From Neckera pumila (lineage: Eukaryota; Streptophyta; Bryopsida; Hypnales; Neckeraceae), in contig OZ018408.1 in NCBI GenBank assembly GCA_963969595.1, forward strand, positions 21,697,823-21,761,822: a DNA stretch of 64,000 bases, read 5' to 3'. Of this stretch, positions 34,901 through 45,673 are shown piece by piece. The stretch's first letter is position 1; the number at the start of each line of letters is the position of its first letter. The position numbers and the translations under genes are program-made. Under the pieces are notes generated by a model that was not told the origin of the DNA, did no database searches, and saw nothing but the letters and a program-made list of their open reading frames with translations.

Positions 34901-35624
34901 TTTTGGAATATGGCACGTAATTTCTATGAATTTTCAAAGTGGAAGCTCTCTAGACCACCAAATCCGTCATATAACTACATCTAAAATCCAAACTTTAAAG
35001 AATCAGTAGTCTACCAATTACAGTTAACTACGGGGACAATCTAATGACACTTTTAAAGGACATAGTAATGGAAGTCTAAGATATGTGAATGGGTACAAGG
35101 ACAATTTTAGGTGTTTTCACCTTAGATTGTTAAATTTTCCAAATTCAATATTTGTACTTAGACAACCCCACCCCCCACCCCACCCCCTATTTGTTCGGTA
35201 TGGTAGAGATTTACAAAATCAACCAGACACAAATTACAAGAGGAGGCAAGCTTATTTGGAAAAATAGGAGTCAATCCCAACCCTGCAATGAATGCTACCC
35301 TGCAATATAGAACTAGAGTGATGTTAATTGATGACGGAGGGTTGTTTACTTTGACTGCCTGTGACTCCATGAGCACTACTCACTAGTGTACCCTGTGCTG
35401 TTGCCACAGTAAAAATAGAAGTAAAAGTAAATTTCTATAATTGAATAACTCAAAAATTCATAACTTTTATACCGTAAGTTGAAACACCACAAAACAAAGC
35501 CTATGCAACCCTCTTTGCAAAGAGCTTTTTGATAGTATCAAGGACACTACCGGAAGACGCATGGTCTAGGAGATTTCATCATAACAAACAAACAAACAAA
35601 ACAAAACAAAACAAGCAGCCTAAC
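31968..35624. other. Intergenic DNA with a G-quadruplex motif
   Basis: No gene recognised. The first 300 bases are probably 3' UTR of glucuronokinase. The C-run at 35166-35187 is treated separately. An (AAC/AAAC)n tract at about 35584-35614 ends just before the next element. Confidence 0.4.
35166..35187 (-). other. G-quadruplex-forming motif
   Basis: Runs of 4, 6, 4 and 5 C separated by single A on the plus strand, so four G-runs with one-base loops on the minus strand. This is the most stable type of quadruplex consensus. It is isolated in AT-rich DNA, with no gene nearby to give it an obvious role. Confidence 0.7.
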
Positions 35625-35628
35625 TTAA

Positions 35629-36553
35629 CCCCTAAAGGACGGAGACTATGTTTTCACCAAAAACGCTTCAAAACTGCCATTTTGAATACAAGTACCAAAT
35701 TTTAGAAAAAAGACATTTTTGGACACATGTAACCATAGGATCTTGTAGTAAACTGGTTTGAGAAGATGTGGAAAAAATTTCAGAATTTTCCACCATGTAG
35801 ATTGCAAGATATTAGTGTTTGAATTGAGAAAAAGCCTTTTTTTGTCCCTGCGAAAAATCGGGCAGCTGCACTTCACAAGGTCACATTTGTATGAAAAAAT
35901 GTCCAAAATGGTGGTTACTCTTTAAATTCATTTTTGAAGTCAAGTTGGCTATATGCTTGAAAATTTTCAGATCATTTGGAATTGTACAACATATAGGAAA
36001 AAAATAGTAAGTAGAAAGAAGTAGAGAATGATTCAAAACACTAAATTGTTAAGAATTTAATTATAGAATTGAAAAATGCCAATCCCAAAGGTTATAATGT
36101 TGTAATAACCTATCTACATCCAATCTTTTTATTTTTTTTCAAAAATATTGAAAACTGAGTTAAATAATGGACTTCAAAGTTTATTTTAGAGTAGGGAATC
36201 CACAACTACCCACAAACTAGAACCCCTTGTAATTTTGATTTCATAAACCAAAATGAAATAACTCCACACCTAAAATTGCATATATTGATCTAGAGAACCA
36301 GTTTCAAATTTTTATTTTTTTTTAAAATGATTTTTTAAGAATTTTTTGAGCTACTTGCCAAGCAATGAAAATGACATATTAGGCAATAACTTTTTGACAA
36401 TGTAGTCAAATGTTATGAAAATTGTTGGGCCTTAAAGCTACTCCTCGGGAAAATGCTGTGTGAAAATTTCAAAGAAAAAAAACAAAAACTCCGCTTGTAG
36501 TGAGCTGCCCAAAAAAGCTATGTTCTCAAAAAAACATGTTCAGGCGTTTAGGG
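35629..36553 (+). mobile_element. TTAA-type element, copy C1 (C subtype)
   Basis: 925 bp between TTAA at 35625-35628 and 36554-36557. Left end CCCCTAAAGGACGGAGAC; right end GCGTTTAGGG, which has lost the GGTCC seen in its relatives. It matches C2 and copy E over the full length, and matches the B subtype mainly in the outer 200 bases. Interior non-coding. Its right TTAA is also the left TTAA of copy C2. Confidence 0.85.
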
Positions 36554-36557
36554 TTAA

Positions 36558-37478
36558 CCCCTAAAGTTTCATGACTATGTAATCACCAAAAATGCTCTAA
36601 AACTGCCATTTCTAATACAACTACAAAAATTTTGGAAACTTTTTTTTTTGACACATGTAACCATAGGATCTTGTAGTATGATATTTTGAAAACATTTGGT
36701 AAAAATTTCAGAAAATTCCACCCAATGGATCACAAGATATAAGCATTCAAAGTCTTGAAAACCATCTTTTCAATCCTGCGAAAAACCGGGCAGCTGCACT
36801 TTGCAAGCTCGCTTTTCAATGAAAAAATGCCGATAAAGGTGGTGCTTCTTTGAATTCAGTTTCCTAGACAAGTTGTCTATATGCATGAAAATTTTCACAT
36901 CATTTGGAATTGTACAACATATAGGAAAATAATAGTAAGTAGAAAGAAGTATAAAATGACTCAAAATACTAAATTGTTGAAAATTTAATCATAGAATTTA
37001 AAAATGCCAATCCCAACGGTTGTAATGTTGTAATAATCAATCTACATCCTAGGATTTTATTTTTTTCCAAAAATATTTGAAAATTGAGTTAAATAAACGA
37101 CTCTAAAGTTTTTTTTAGAGTAGAGAATCCATAATTGCCCGCAAACCCTAAACCCTCATAACTTTTGACTCATTGATTGAAATGGAGTGACTCAAAGCTT
37201 TTTAAGTATATATAAATGTAGAGAACCAATTTCAAAAAAAATTCCGGAAAAAACAATTTTTTCTGATCTGCCCAAACTGCCCGGTTACGAAAAAAAGTAA
37301 CATATCAGGTCACAACTTTTGACTCGTATTTCGAAATGTCATGAAACTTGGTACACATGAAGATATTCCTCGCCCCCACCTCTATTAAAATTTCAGCCTC
37401 AAATATGGACATCTCTAGTCACACGTACCTGCCCAAAATTTCTATACGGCCAAAAAACGCATGTTGGTCCTTTAGGGG
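36558..37478 (+). mobile_element. TTAA-type element, copy C2 (C subtype)
   Basis: 921 bp. It starts CCCCTAAAGTTTCATGAC directly after the TTAA shared with C1 and ends GGTCCTTTAGGGG before TTAA at 37479-37482. Same orientation as C1. Confidence 0.85.
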
Positions 37479-37683
37479 TTAAGGTATGAATTTCCACTCA
37501 CAGTTTATAACATTGACTTTGAAGGATGTATAGTAGGGTCTTAGGTTGTAGTTGATTAAATCTAGCTAAAATACTCACATCCCTAGTATTATATTTAATT
37601 TGGATGGGGGCACAAATTTTTGACTAGTACAACCATGCTTACACGCAAAAAAAGCAAGAGACCCAATTTGTACCACAATTTAA

Positions 37684-39558
37684 CTCCTAAAGGCCCATTG
37701 TCCCTTCTAGAGACAAATGGAATTTTGGGCAGGTAGCTACAAGCTGAAATTTTGTTGTGATTTTCCAAAACTTTTTTGGAAGATAGAAAAACTGCTAAGC
37801 TTTATGGGGATATAATTTTTTTTTCAATCAGTGACCAGGCAAAAAAGTTACGTCCATATAAGCTCAAAATAAGGGATGGGGCGCAACCAAAAAAGTTTTT
37901 GATGGGTTTTTTTTTCTTATAGATTATATTTTTTTCTATCTGGAAAGCTTTAATTCATTTCATTTGGATTTTTTATGAGAAAGTTATAGACAATATTGTT
38001 TTGGAGCACTTGGAGCATCTTTCTGAAAAAAATAATTTGTAGGATTCATTTCTGAATGTAATTTTACCAATTTAAAAAAAAAATTCCACAAGGTTCAGTT
38101 TTTTTTCTAGAAAAATCTCACCATTGGGATTAGTGCTTTTTAATTCCATATAAAAGATATTAATATTTTAGATATTCCTTCTATCTCGTACCTACTTCTA
38201 CTTAACAATTTTTTTAGTAATGAAAATTAAGCTTTTTTGGATATTTTTCCCCCCTAGATTCTCAACTCAGTTTTCTACTATAAAATTTTTTAGCTCAAAA
38301 CTCTTTAGTGCAAAAAAATTCAGTTAAAAATGTTCAAAGTCATAAAATCTAGTTCCACAATGTGCTGAAAAACTAGTTCTTTTTACTTTAACCCCTAAAG
38401 GTCAGAGACTATGTTTGCACCAAATCCTCTCCAAAACTGCCATTTCTAGCACAAGTACCAAATTTTAGAAAAAAAACATTTTTAGACACATGTAACCGTA
38501 GGATCTTGTAATGAACTTGTTTGAGAGTATGTAGAAATTTTTTTAGAATTTTCCACCTTGTAAGATATTGCAAGATATTAGCATTTGAATTGACAAAAAC
38601 CCTTTTTTGAGCCCTGCAAAAAAATCGGGCAGCCGCACTTCACAAGGTCACATTTAAATGAAAAAATGTCCAAAATGGTGGTTACTCCTTGGATTCATTT
38701 TTCAAAGCAAGTTGGCTACATGCTTAAGAATTTTCAGATCATTTGGAATTGTACAACATATAGGAAAAAAAATGGTTGTAGTAAAAAGTAGAGAATGATT
38801 CAAAACACAAAATTGTTAAGAATTTAATTATGGAATTGAAAATTGTCAATCCCAATGGTTGTAATGTTGCAATAAACAATATACATTCTATGCTTTTATT
38901 TTTTTCAAAAAATATTAAAAATTGAGTTAAATAAAGGACTTCAAAGTTTATTTTAGAGTAGGGAATCCAAAACTGCCAGCAAACTAGAACACCTCATGAT
39001 TTTCATCTCATAAATCAAAGTAAAATAATTTTGAGCTATACACGCATATATAAATTTAAAGAACCAATTTCAAATTTTTATTTTCTAAAAATATGATTTT
39101 TTAGAAATTTTTTGAGCTGCCCGCCGACTGTTGAAAATGATATATCATCCAAAAACTTTTTAAGTATGTAATCAAAAGTTTTGAAAATTGTTGGGCCTTA
39201 AAGCTACTCCTTGGGCACACGTTGTGTGAAATTTTCAAAGAAAAAAAATAAAATTTCAATCTGTAGTGAGCTGCCCAAAATCACTATGTTGCCAAAAAAC
39301 GCCGTTTGGTCCTTTAGGGATTAAACGCAGATATCTTGCAATCTATGCGGTCAAAAATTTTGAAATTTTTCCCACACATTCTCATACTAGTTAGGTGTAA
39401 GATCCTATGGTTAGATGTTCAAAAAACACACATTCGCGTACTAGTTGGGTGTAAGATCCTATGGTTAGATGTTAAAAAAAACAATTTTCAAATTTTTTTA
39501 CTCTTTGCTATAGAAATGGTAGTTTTGGGTGTATTTTGGCAGAAAAAAAGGCCTTGGG
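37684..39558 (-). mobile_element. TTAA-type element, copy D (B subtype), split by copy E
   Basis: Left end CTCCTAAAGGCCCATTG after TTAA at 37680-37683, followed by the TTGTCCCTTCTAGAGACAA near-palindrome. The B-type sequence runs to 38391, is interrupted by copy E, and resumes at 39325 with ACGCAGATATCTTGCAAT exactly where copy B continues. The right terminus is eroded (GGCCTTGGGTAAG). Minus E, it is about 940 bp. A tandem duplication of about 57 bp (TTAGGTGTAAGATCCTATGG block) at about 39390-39475 is private to this copy. Confidence 0.85.
38392..39320 (+). mobile_element. TTAA-type element, copy E (C subtype), nested in copy D
   Basis: 929 bp, left end CCCCTAAAGGTCAGAGAC, right end TGGTCCTTTAGGGA, flanked by TTAA at 38388-38391 and 39321-39324. 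Copy B has a single TTAA at the corresponding point (ACTTTAAACGCAG), so the empty site is known and the duplication is directly demonstrated. Confidence 0.9.
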
Positions 39559-39723
39559 TAAGAAGCCATCCTGTTTGTGCCTTTGTATATCCACACAATC
39601 ATAACCATCACAATCATCTGAGACTTTCAGAATATATTATATTAAATTGAAATACAATAACCAAAAAGTGACTCAAATAGTCATATGACTCAAAATAAGG
39701 TCTCCTACTTTAACTCCTAAACG

Positions 39724-40508
39724 TCCAGAGTCTTCTCCAGAATTGTTGATTTGAGAAAAATAATTATAAAGTGCTATTTGGAAGAATATTTTGGAATTGA
39801 TGTACAAATAAAAGTTGTAGATTATAAATTCTAGATTCCATATATATAGTTAGATTTATCAATATATATTTTTTTAGTTTTGAAAGGTAAATTTCAAAAT
39901 TCCTTCTAAATGTGATTATAAACAACATATTATCATTTTCTAAGTAAAATTATTGGATTGGATTTGAAATGAGGTTCTTTGACATGGTGATTTTTTCAAA
40001 TTTTTGTATTCTTAAAATCCATGACCTCATTTATACAAATTCAATTTTAAACTATAGTCAATGCAATTTTGGCTTGGTCAACAACTTGACACACTTGCAC
40101 ATTGTAATTTTAGAAAAACATGTACTCTAATATCACCAAATCCAACCATTAGACATGACAACAATTTGATAAAGTATCTTCACAAATTAAGATGACTTCA
40201 ATCAAGCAGTATGAAAAAGAAACAAGAATATATATTTGTTTATTGTCCAGAAATTGGATGTCGGAGTTCTACAGGGTTAACCTCTGAAATTTGGCTTCGT
40301 AAAATTGAAAGATTGTCACCTTTGATTATTATAATCTTTTCAATGGTACGGTCAAATCATTTGTCCATTTCTCCTTAGCTCTACGCCTATCTCCACTATC
40401 AATCGGTACGGTTAGTATTTGTAAATCTCATTTTGGGTGACACTTTAATTGAGATGATGAGTTCAAAAGGGTCTCGATTTTGGTAAACACTCACTCGATG
40501 CTTAGAGG
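39724..40508. other. TTAA-bounded segments of uncertain nature
   Basis: 39724-40276 starts CTCCTAAACGTCC after TTAA and stops at CAGGG before TTAA; 40281-40508 starts CCTCTGAAAT and ends TTAGAGG, again between TTAA sites. They could be deletion derivatives of the same family, but the interiors do not match the other copies, so I do not count them. Confidence 0.3.
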
Positions 40509-40512
40509 TTAA

Positions 40513-41393
40513 CCCCTAAAAGCCCAAGTGTCCCTGGGAGGGTTTTTTGGTACTTTGGGCAAGCTCATGTGACCTCAATTTTTCACAAGATTTTCTGAAA
40601 CTTATTTGGGAGATAGGAAATCACAGTAGCTTCGCGGGAAGATAAATTTCATCAAATTCCGACTTATCCTCCAAAAGTTATGAGCATTTGAAAATTAATT
40701 TCAGTTCGGGAATCTGCTGCCCCTCAAGAATCTGACTTTGACTCCCAAGGGGGCAGCAAAGGTGGCAAGAGAGGAGAGGTGGCAAGAGGTGGCAAGAGAG
40801 GCTATTGTTGTGCCTATTGGGAGGTCACATGAGGCTTTAGGAGCTTGTAGATGTTAGAGATTTTGACATTTTTCAAATTTTTTTTCCTACTTCTAAAATG
40901 CAAGTGCATCTTTCAATCCACCGTTCAGATTTTGTAGATCACCAAGTGTGTGATGGGAATTTTTTTTTGAAAATGGCCTAGTGTATTGTCATTTCTTGGG
41001 ACATAGTGGCAAATTTTATTTTTTTTGAATATCGGGATTGTCTTAAATTGCCTTGAAAATTGGCATGCACATGCCTAACATGTTTCCCCATAAGAAAAAA
41101 CTATAAATTGGAGGTCTGTAGTGGAAAAAAATTCAGCAAATGGCGGTCAAAGGCATCTGAAATTTTTGGGCACAGTGGAAAAAAACAAAAAAACAGACTT
41201 TGAATGCAAATATCTCCCAATCTGTACGGTCAAAGCTCACGAAATTTTTACCACATGTTCTCAAACAAGTTAACTACAAGATCCAACGGTTACATTTCCA
41301 AAAAATCAATTTTTCAAACTTTTTTAATGAATGCTCTAGAAATGGCAGTTTTGGGTGTTTTTTGAGGTAGAAAAGGCCTTGGGCTCTTAGGAG
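40513..41393 (-). mobile_element. TTAA-type element, copy G (B subtype, diverged)
   Basis: 881 bp between TTAA at 40509-40512 and 41394-41397. Left end CCCCTAAAAGCCCAAGTG, right end GGGCTCTTAGGAG. B-type blocks such as TCTGAAACTTATTTGGGAGATAGG and AAGTTATGAGC are recognisable in order. A purine-rich GGTGGCAAGAG repeat (about 40755-40800) is inserted or expanded in the middle. The oldest copy by eye. Confidence 0.75.
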
Positions 41394-41397
41394 TTAA

Positions 41398-42434
41398 CCA
41401 ATCTCTTCGCCATAGCATTTCTTCTTGGATTGACTTCAAAATTGGGAGTTTCTGTTTCCACCATGAACTCAAGGTTTCTACCAAATGCAAACATTTTTCA
41501 ACCCAAGAATGTCCAAGAAGTCAAACAACAACTCGGATGAATGACTTTAGAACGACCTCCCCACCACTAAAAGCGGTATTTCACTCTATCGTTTTTAGGA
41601 AGTGCTCAATTGTGTTTGGATGAGGCTCATCTTAGTTTCCAAGATTCATAAACTTCTTGACATTCTACAATACATAAATATGTGCACTTGCTGTAGAAGG
41701 ATGCAACAATAGTGTCAGAACCATGTGTGTTGCAAGGATTGGTGCATTGGTTCATGGCTCAAGTTTAGAGAACTGCATGCGCCTCCATGTGGACAAGTAA
41801 TAAGTCATGAAGTAACTTCTCCCAGGGAAGGCAACCCAATTTCACTATTTAGTGTATAATACAACATTCTTCAACGACGAAGTGATGAATTCTTCTTCCC
41901 ATTTCTCCCACTCGTTCCCTCATTCCACTTGCATTCTTTTCGAGAGCTGGAGGTCCACTGCCGTACACAACTTTCCCATCTATGGCAGGCAAACTTGGGG
42001 GAGGGAGTGCTCCCGTACAGTCTGCAGCTCTTTCATTTTATTTTTTTTAAACAAATGAAATGGAATTTCATTGCCAATAAAAATAGGGGTCTGCAACTCT
42101 TTCCCATTCCATGCTACTGTAGGGCAAACCAAACTTGAGCCCCCATGCAAATGGGATGTCCCTTGGTTCCCTACTGTAATAAGCTTACTGCTTGCATGAA
42201 ACTGCAGCGGCAGCATCAACGAGCTGATGAACACGCAATATTCCCTCTGCTCCTGAAGACAGGCGCCAGCCTCCACATCACCACATGCACGAATTGGGAG
42301 TGGGAGAGTACGTGGGCCAAACTTCGAGTCTACGCTGGGGACAAGGCTGACGTCACGATTCCATCCCTAGCCTACGTCACGTATCCACTTCAGTCAAAAA
42401 AACAAATACGGGACAAGCTCAAAAGCAAAACTTA
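41398..42434. other. Intergenic, nothing recognised
   Basis: No gene could be supported. AATGAAATGGAATTTCATT near 42054 is a short palindrome without further context. Confidence 0.4.
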
Positions 42435-42438
42435 TTAA

Positions 42439-42718
42439 GGTAACTACACCTAAAATTGCAGTCTTTAAAAGCGCACATCGGATATTCTTGCCTAAAATGT
42501 ACTCTCACTATTCATATGACTCTATGATTGCTTTTAGGTGCACCTATTTCAGCACTTTAAAAATTTGTAGTTTATTCACATGGTGTCCAAAAAATTGCAT
42601 TCTAAGAGAATCTAAAATCCTGTTTTGACTACCAATGAAACCCCACAATTTATTTTTCAATATAATAGTGCTGAAATGCTCGGAATTGCTTAACTGTGCG
42701 GTTTAAGGTGCAGTTACC
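42439..42718 (+). mobile_element. MITE, GGTAACTRCACC family, TTAA-flanked
   Basis: 280 bp between TTAA at 42435-42438 and 42719-42722. Ends GGTAACTACACCTAAAATTGC and (reverse complement) GGTAACTGCACCTTAAACCGC, about 21 bases with four mismatches. The whole length aligns with 10726-11006. An inner copy of the terminal motif, GCTTTTAGGTGCACC, lies near 42531. Non-coding. Confidence 0.85.
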
Positions 42719-42722
42719 TTAA

Positions 42723-43484
42723 CTGACAAATTCTTCTGGACGATTGGACGATAGAGTAGGAACGTAGTACCGTAGTGGACGATTCGTAGTACATGCAGTT
42801 TCCTTCGCCGTGAACTACTCAGTGGATGACATCACTGCAAAAATATGGGGACGGCGGGTGTCCCTCTGCATTGGATGGATTTGCCCGGTTTTCAATGAGC
42901 CCACTTTCTCATCCAAATTTGGAATGTTCCATCCCTGGTTGAAAATTTGAAATAGCGTCATCACTCCCGAGTCCCGACAACTGAAGAGCGCTTTTCGCTC
43001 AGTACAGCAGTAGTTAATAATAACTGACCTCGCATAAAGTTGGGTCTTTGGGAGCCCCACACGCCGGATGTCAGTGCTCCTATGCAAGATTCCTGATTTC
43101 CTGAACAAGGAGATTTCCTGATTACGGAGTACAGTATATGAGTTTAGAACGAATTGGTCATGGGTGGCTTCGTTTTTTCTTTTTCTCTTGTTTTCTTATT
43201 CAGTTTCGCCCCAAATCCGTTCCGCTCAGTTCGACGATGAGCATGAGAGACTCCACTTGGTTGTGATCTCCATAAGACACGCGTCGGTCATGTAACATTC
43301 TGTCCCTGGAGGGAGTTGACGCTCCCTGGGGTGGGGGGGTGTCTGTCCTAGGGAGATGCGGACGAAACTTCCTCCGAACACTCCCTGCGAACACTGCGAA
43401 CACTGCGAACACCCTGAAAAATACGGAGTACTACGTAACATGTTTTATGTTTTCAAAGAGACCTGGAGTACTTCTGGAAGGAAT
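42723..43484. other. Intergenic, with a 9-bp tandem repeat
   Basis: No gene. CTGCGAACA is repeated three times at about 43385-43412. Confidence 0.45.
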
Positions 43485-44000
43485 CCATACTTTAAGTTTG
43501 GCTGGTTGTTTGTTTTGTTTGTTTTGTTACGTTGAGATCCCTTGGACCGTGTGTCCCACGGTGGCGTGCTTGGTACCGTCGGAAAGCCCTCGGTGAGGAA
43601 GGGTGCTCAGGCTTGGTTTTGTGGCGTTTGGACCTGTGATGTGAAAGTTATTGAATTTTGAAATTTTTATTGAATCAAAAAATTAGAAAAACACTTTTCC
43701 TTTGTTTTGACTGTGGGCAACGGCATATGGCACACTAGTCCATACCTTAAGTTTGGCTATTTATTTGTTTTGTTACGGTGAGATCTCCCGGACCATGCGT
43801 CCCCCAGTTGCGAGCTTGGTACTGTCGGAAAGCTCTCAGCAAGGAGGGATGCACGGGCTTGGTTTTGTGGCGTTTGGATATATGGTGCGGAAGTTATTGA
43901 ATTTCAAAGTATTTATGGATAAAAAAAAATTAGAAAACTACTTTCACTTTGATTTTGGTCGCGTTCTTGGTACCGTTGGAAAGCTCTTGCCGAGAAGGGA
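43485..44000 (+). repeat. Tandem repeat, unit about 258 bp, two and a part copies
   Basis: 43485-43715 and 43743-43958 align with shared blocks TTTAAGTTTGGCT or CTTAAGTTTGGCT, TTTTGTTACG, TGAGATC, CTTGGTACYGTCGGAAAG, GGCTTGGTTTTGTGGCGTTT and AAGTTATTGAATTT. A third copy begins near 43959 with TCTTGGTACCGTTGGAAAGC and breaks off. Not coding as far as I can see. Confidence 0.75.
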
Positions 44001-45673
44001 AAATAGGAGGGGAAATTTAGAGAGTCAAAATAGCAAATTAATTGGATGAGTGATTTGATGCAACTAAGGTGGAGGATGGAATCTGGGAGGAGAATATTTT
44101 AAGAATCTCCACTTGCAAAAAAAACCAAAGGCCTTCAATGAGCCGGAAAACACTCATGCCTTATATTCCACTACCCCAACTATTGCGAAAAAATAAAATC
44201 GGATGAATATTTGCATGTCTGTTGTTTCTAGAGCCGTCCAAACATCCACTATACAGGGTTGAGCAATTGAGTATATCTGAAGCGCAGGTATGTTGATTGG
44301 AAAATTTTCCCATGTACAAAAATAGATTTCAGAAGTATCCCATAATTTTTAACAATTATATTTTCCAAAACAAATTTACCGTAAATATTCTAGGTGAAGA
44401 TTGTGATTGTCCCATACTAGTCATATAGGTCGTCCTATTTCCAATCAAGGGGTGGTCATCAAATATCTAAATCTAAGTATATGTCCCCAAAAAATACATC
44501 CTTGGACATTTTAATTTGTAGAAAATAAGGAAAACAGAAATCTAAAAATTGGCAATTTGGAAGGACTTCTTGGTGATGAGATTTGACCAAAAAAATTAGG
44601 TCAAAACCATCTCTAATGTGCTCGTGCAAGGGAGGCCTATTGCACGAATGTAGAGGATGTAAAATAATGTATTTTTAGATGCCCTTTAGTAGGAACATGT
44701 CTGCCTATTACAAGAATATATCACAGAAATTTTAGATAAAAATCATTAAATTAAACTGCTCAAATAGTAATAAAAAATCCCTAAATCTGAAAGTGTGACA
44801 GATGAACAAAATTGACTTTTAAATATAAAATAATTTTCAATTTTTTTTGAAAAATAAGGGATACAATTACAATCAAAAAGACAAAAAATCTAGATTTTTT
44901 TAGTTTTTAAATTTTTTTATTAAATTTATTAAATATAATTCAGAAGTTATAGCATGGAACAAAAACCAGTTTTGCAAAATGCTACAAAATTGGTCGGTCT
45001 TTCTTGCAATTAATTGGAATTCATTTCAGGAGGTTTGTAACACCTCTCGGCATTGGAGAATATCTCAAGGGAGTCTAAGATATGAGATGAGAAGAAGAAT
45101 ATATTGCGTAAATAAACAAAGTTGCCTTCAACGTACAAATCTACAAACGGTGGTCCTTCTTGTATCCATCTAATAATAATATTTCAATATTTCAATAGAA
45201 CACGATTCGTGCTTTGTATTTCGACTGGCACTGCCTTCATGAGAAGCTGCAGTCTCTGGGCCTCCCACAAAAGGTGGCACACTGGGAGTGGAACACTTTT
45301 GAAGAGGGCCCGTTTTACACAGCCGTCCGTTCTGCGTGAACTCACTCTTGTATCTACCGTTTCTAGTCAGAAACTCGGGTTCATCGCCTCACTGGCGGTG
45401 TCTTTGAGCGATCATTCGAGCGATTCTTCTTCGCGACCTTCGACTTCGGTCTCTCGATTCTTGTGCCGCTTCTGGTTAGGTAGCTTGTGAAGTGACTTTC
45501 GAAGAACTGCATGCCTTCAATTCGCATAAGATTGTCATACGTCTTTCGTTTTGGATATAAGCAGGTGCAGTTCCATTCAGAATTTCGTTAATTCCTGCAG
45601 TGTGAGAGAGAGAGAGAGAGAGCCGCCTTCCCGAGGGGAATTGGCAGTTGGCAAGAAGAGGTGGAGGTTCGCA
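44001..45673 (+). other. AT-rich DNA and upstream region of the ABC transporter
   Basis: No gene up to 45673. A (GA)n run at 45603-45622 lies about 50 bases before the start codon, a common position for GA tracts in plant 5' UTRs. I see no clear TATA box. Confidence 0.45.

Noticed and set aside
39724..40508. Two further TTAA-bounded copies of the 925-bp family
   Set aside because: Only the outermost bases resemble the family; lengths and interiors do not match, and TTAA is frequent by chance in AT-rich DNA.
43385..43412. CRISPR-like array
   Set aside because: Three 9-base repeats without spacers in a plant nuclear sequence; a simple tandem repeat.
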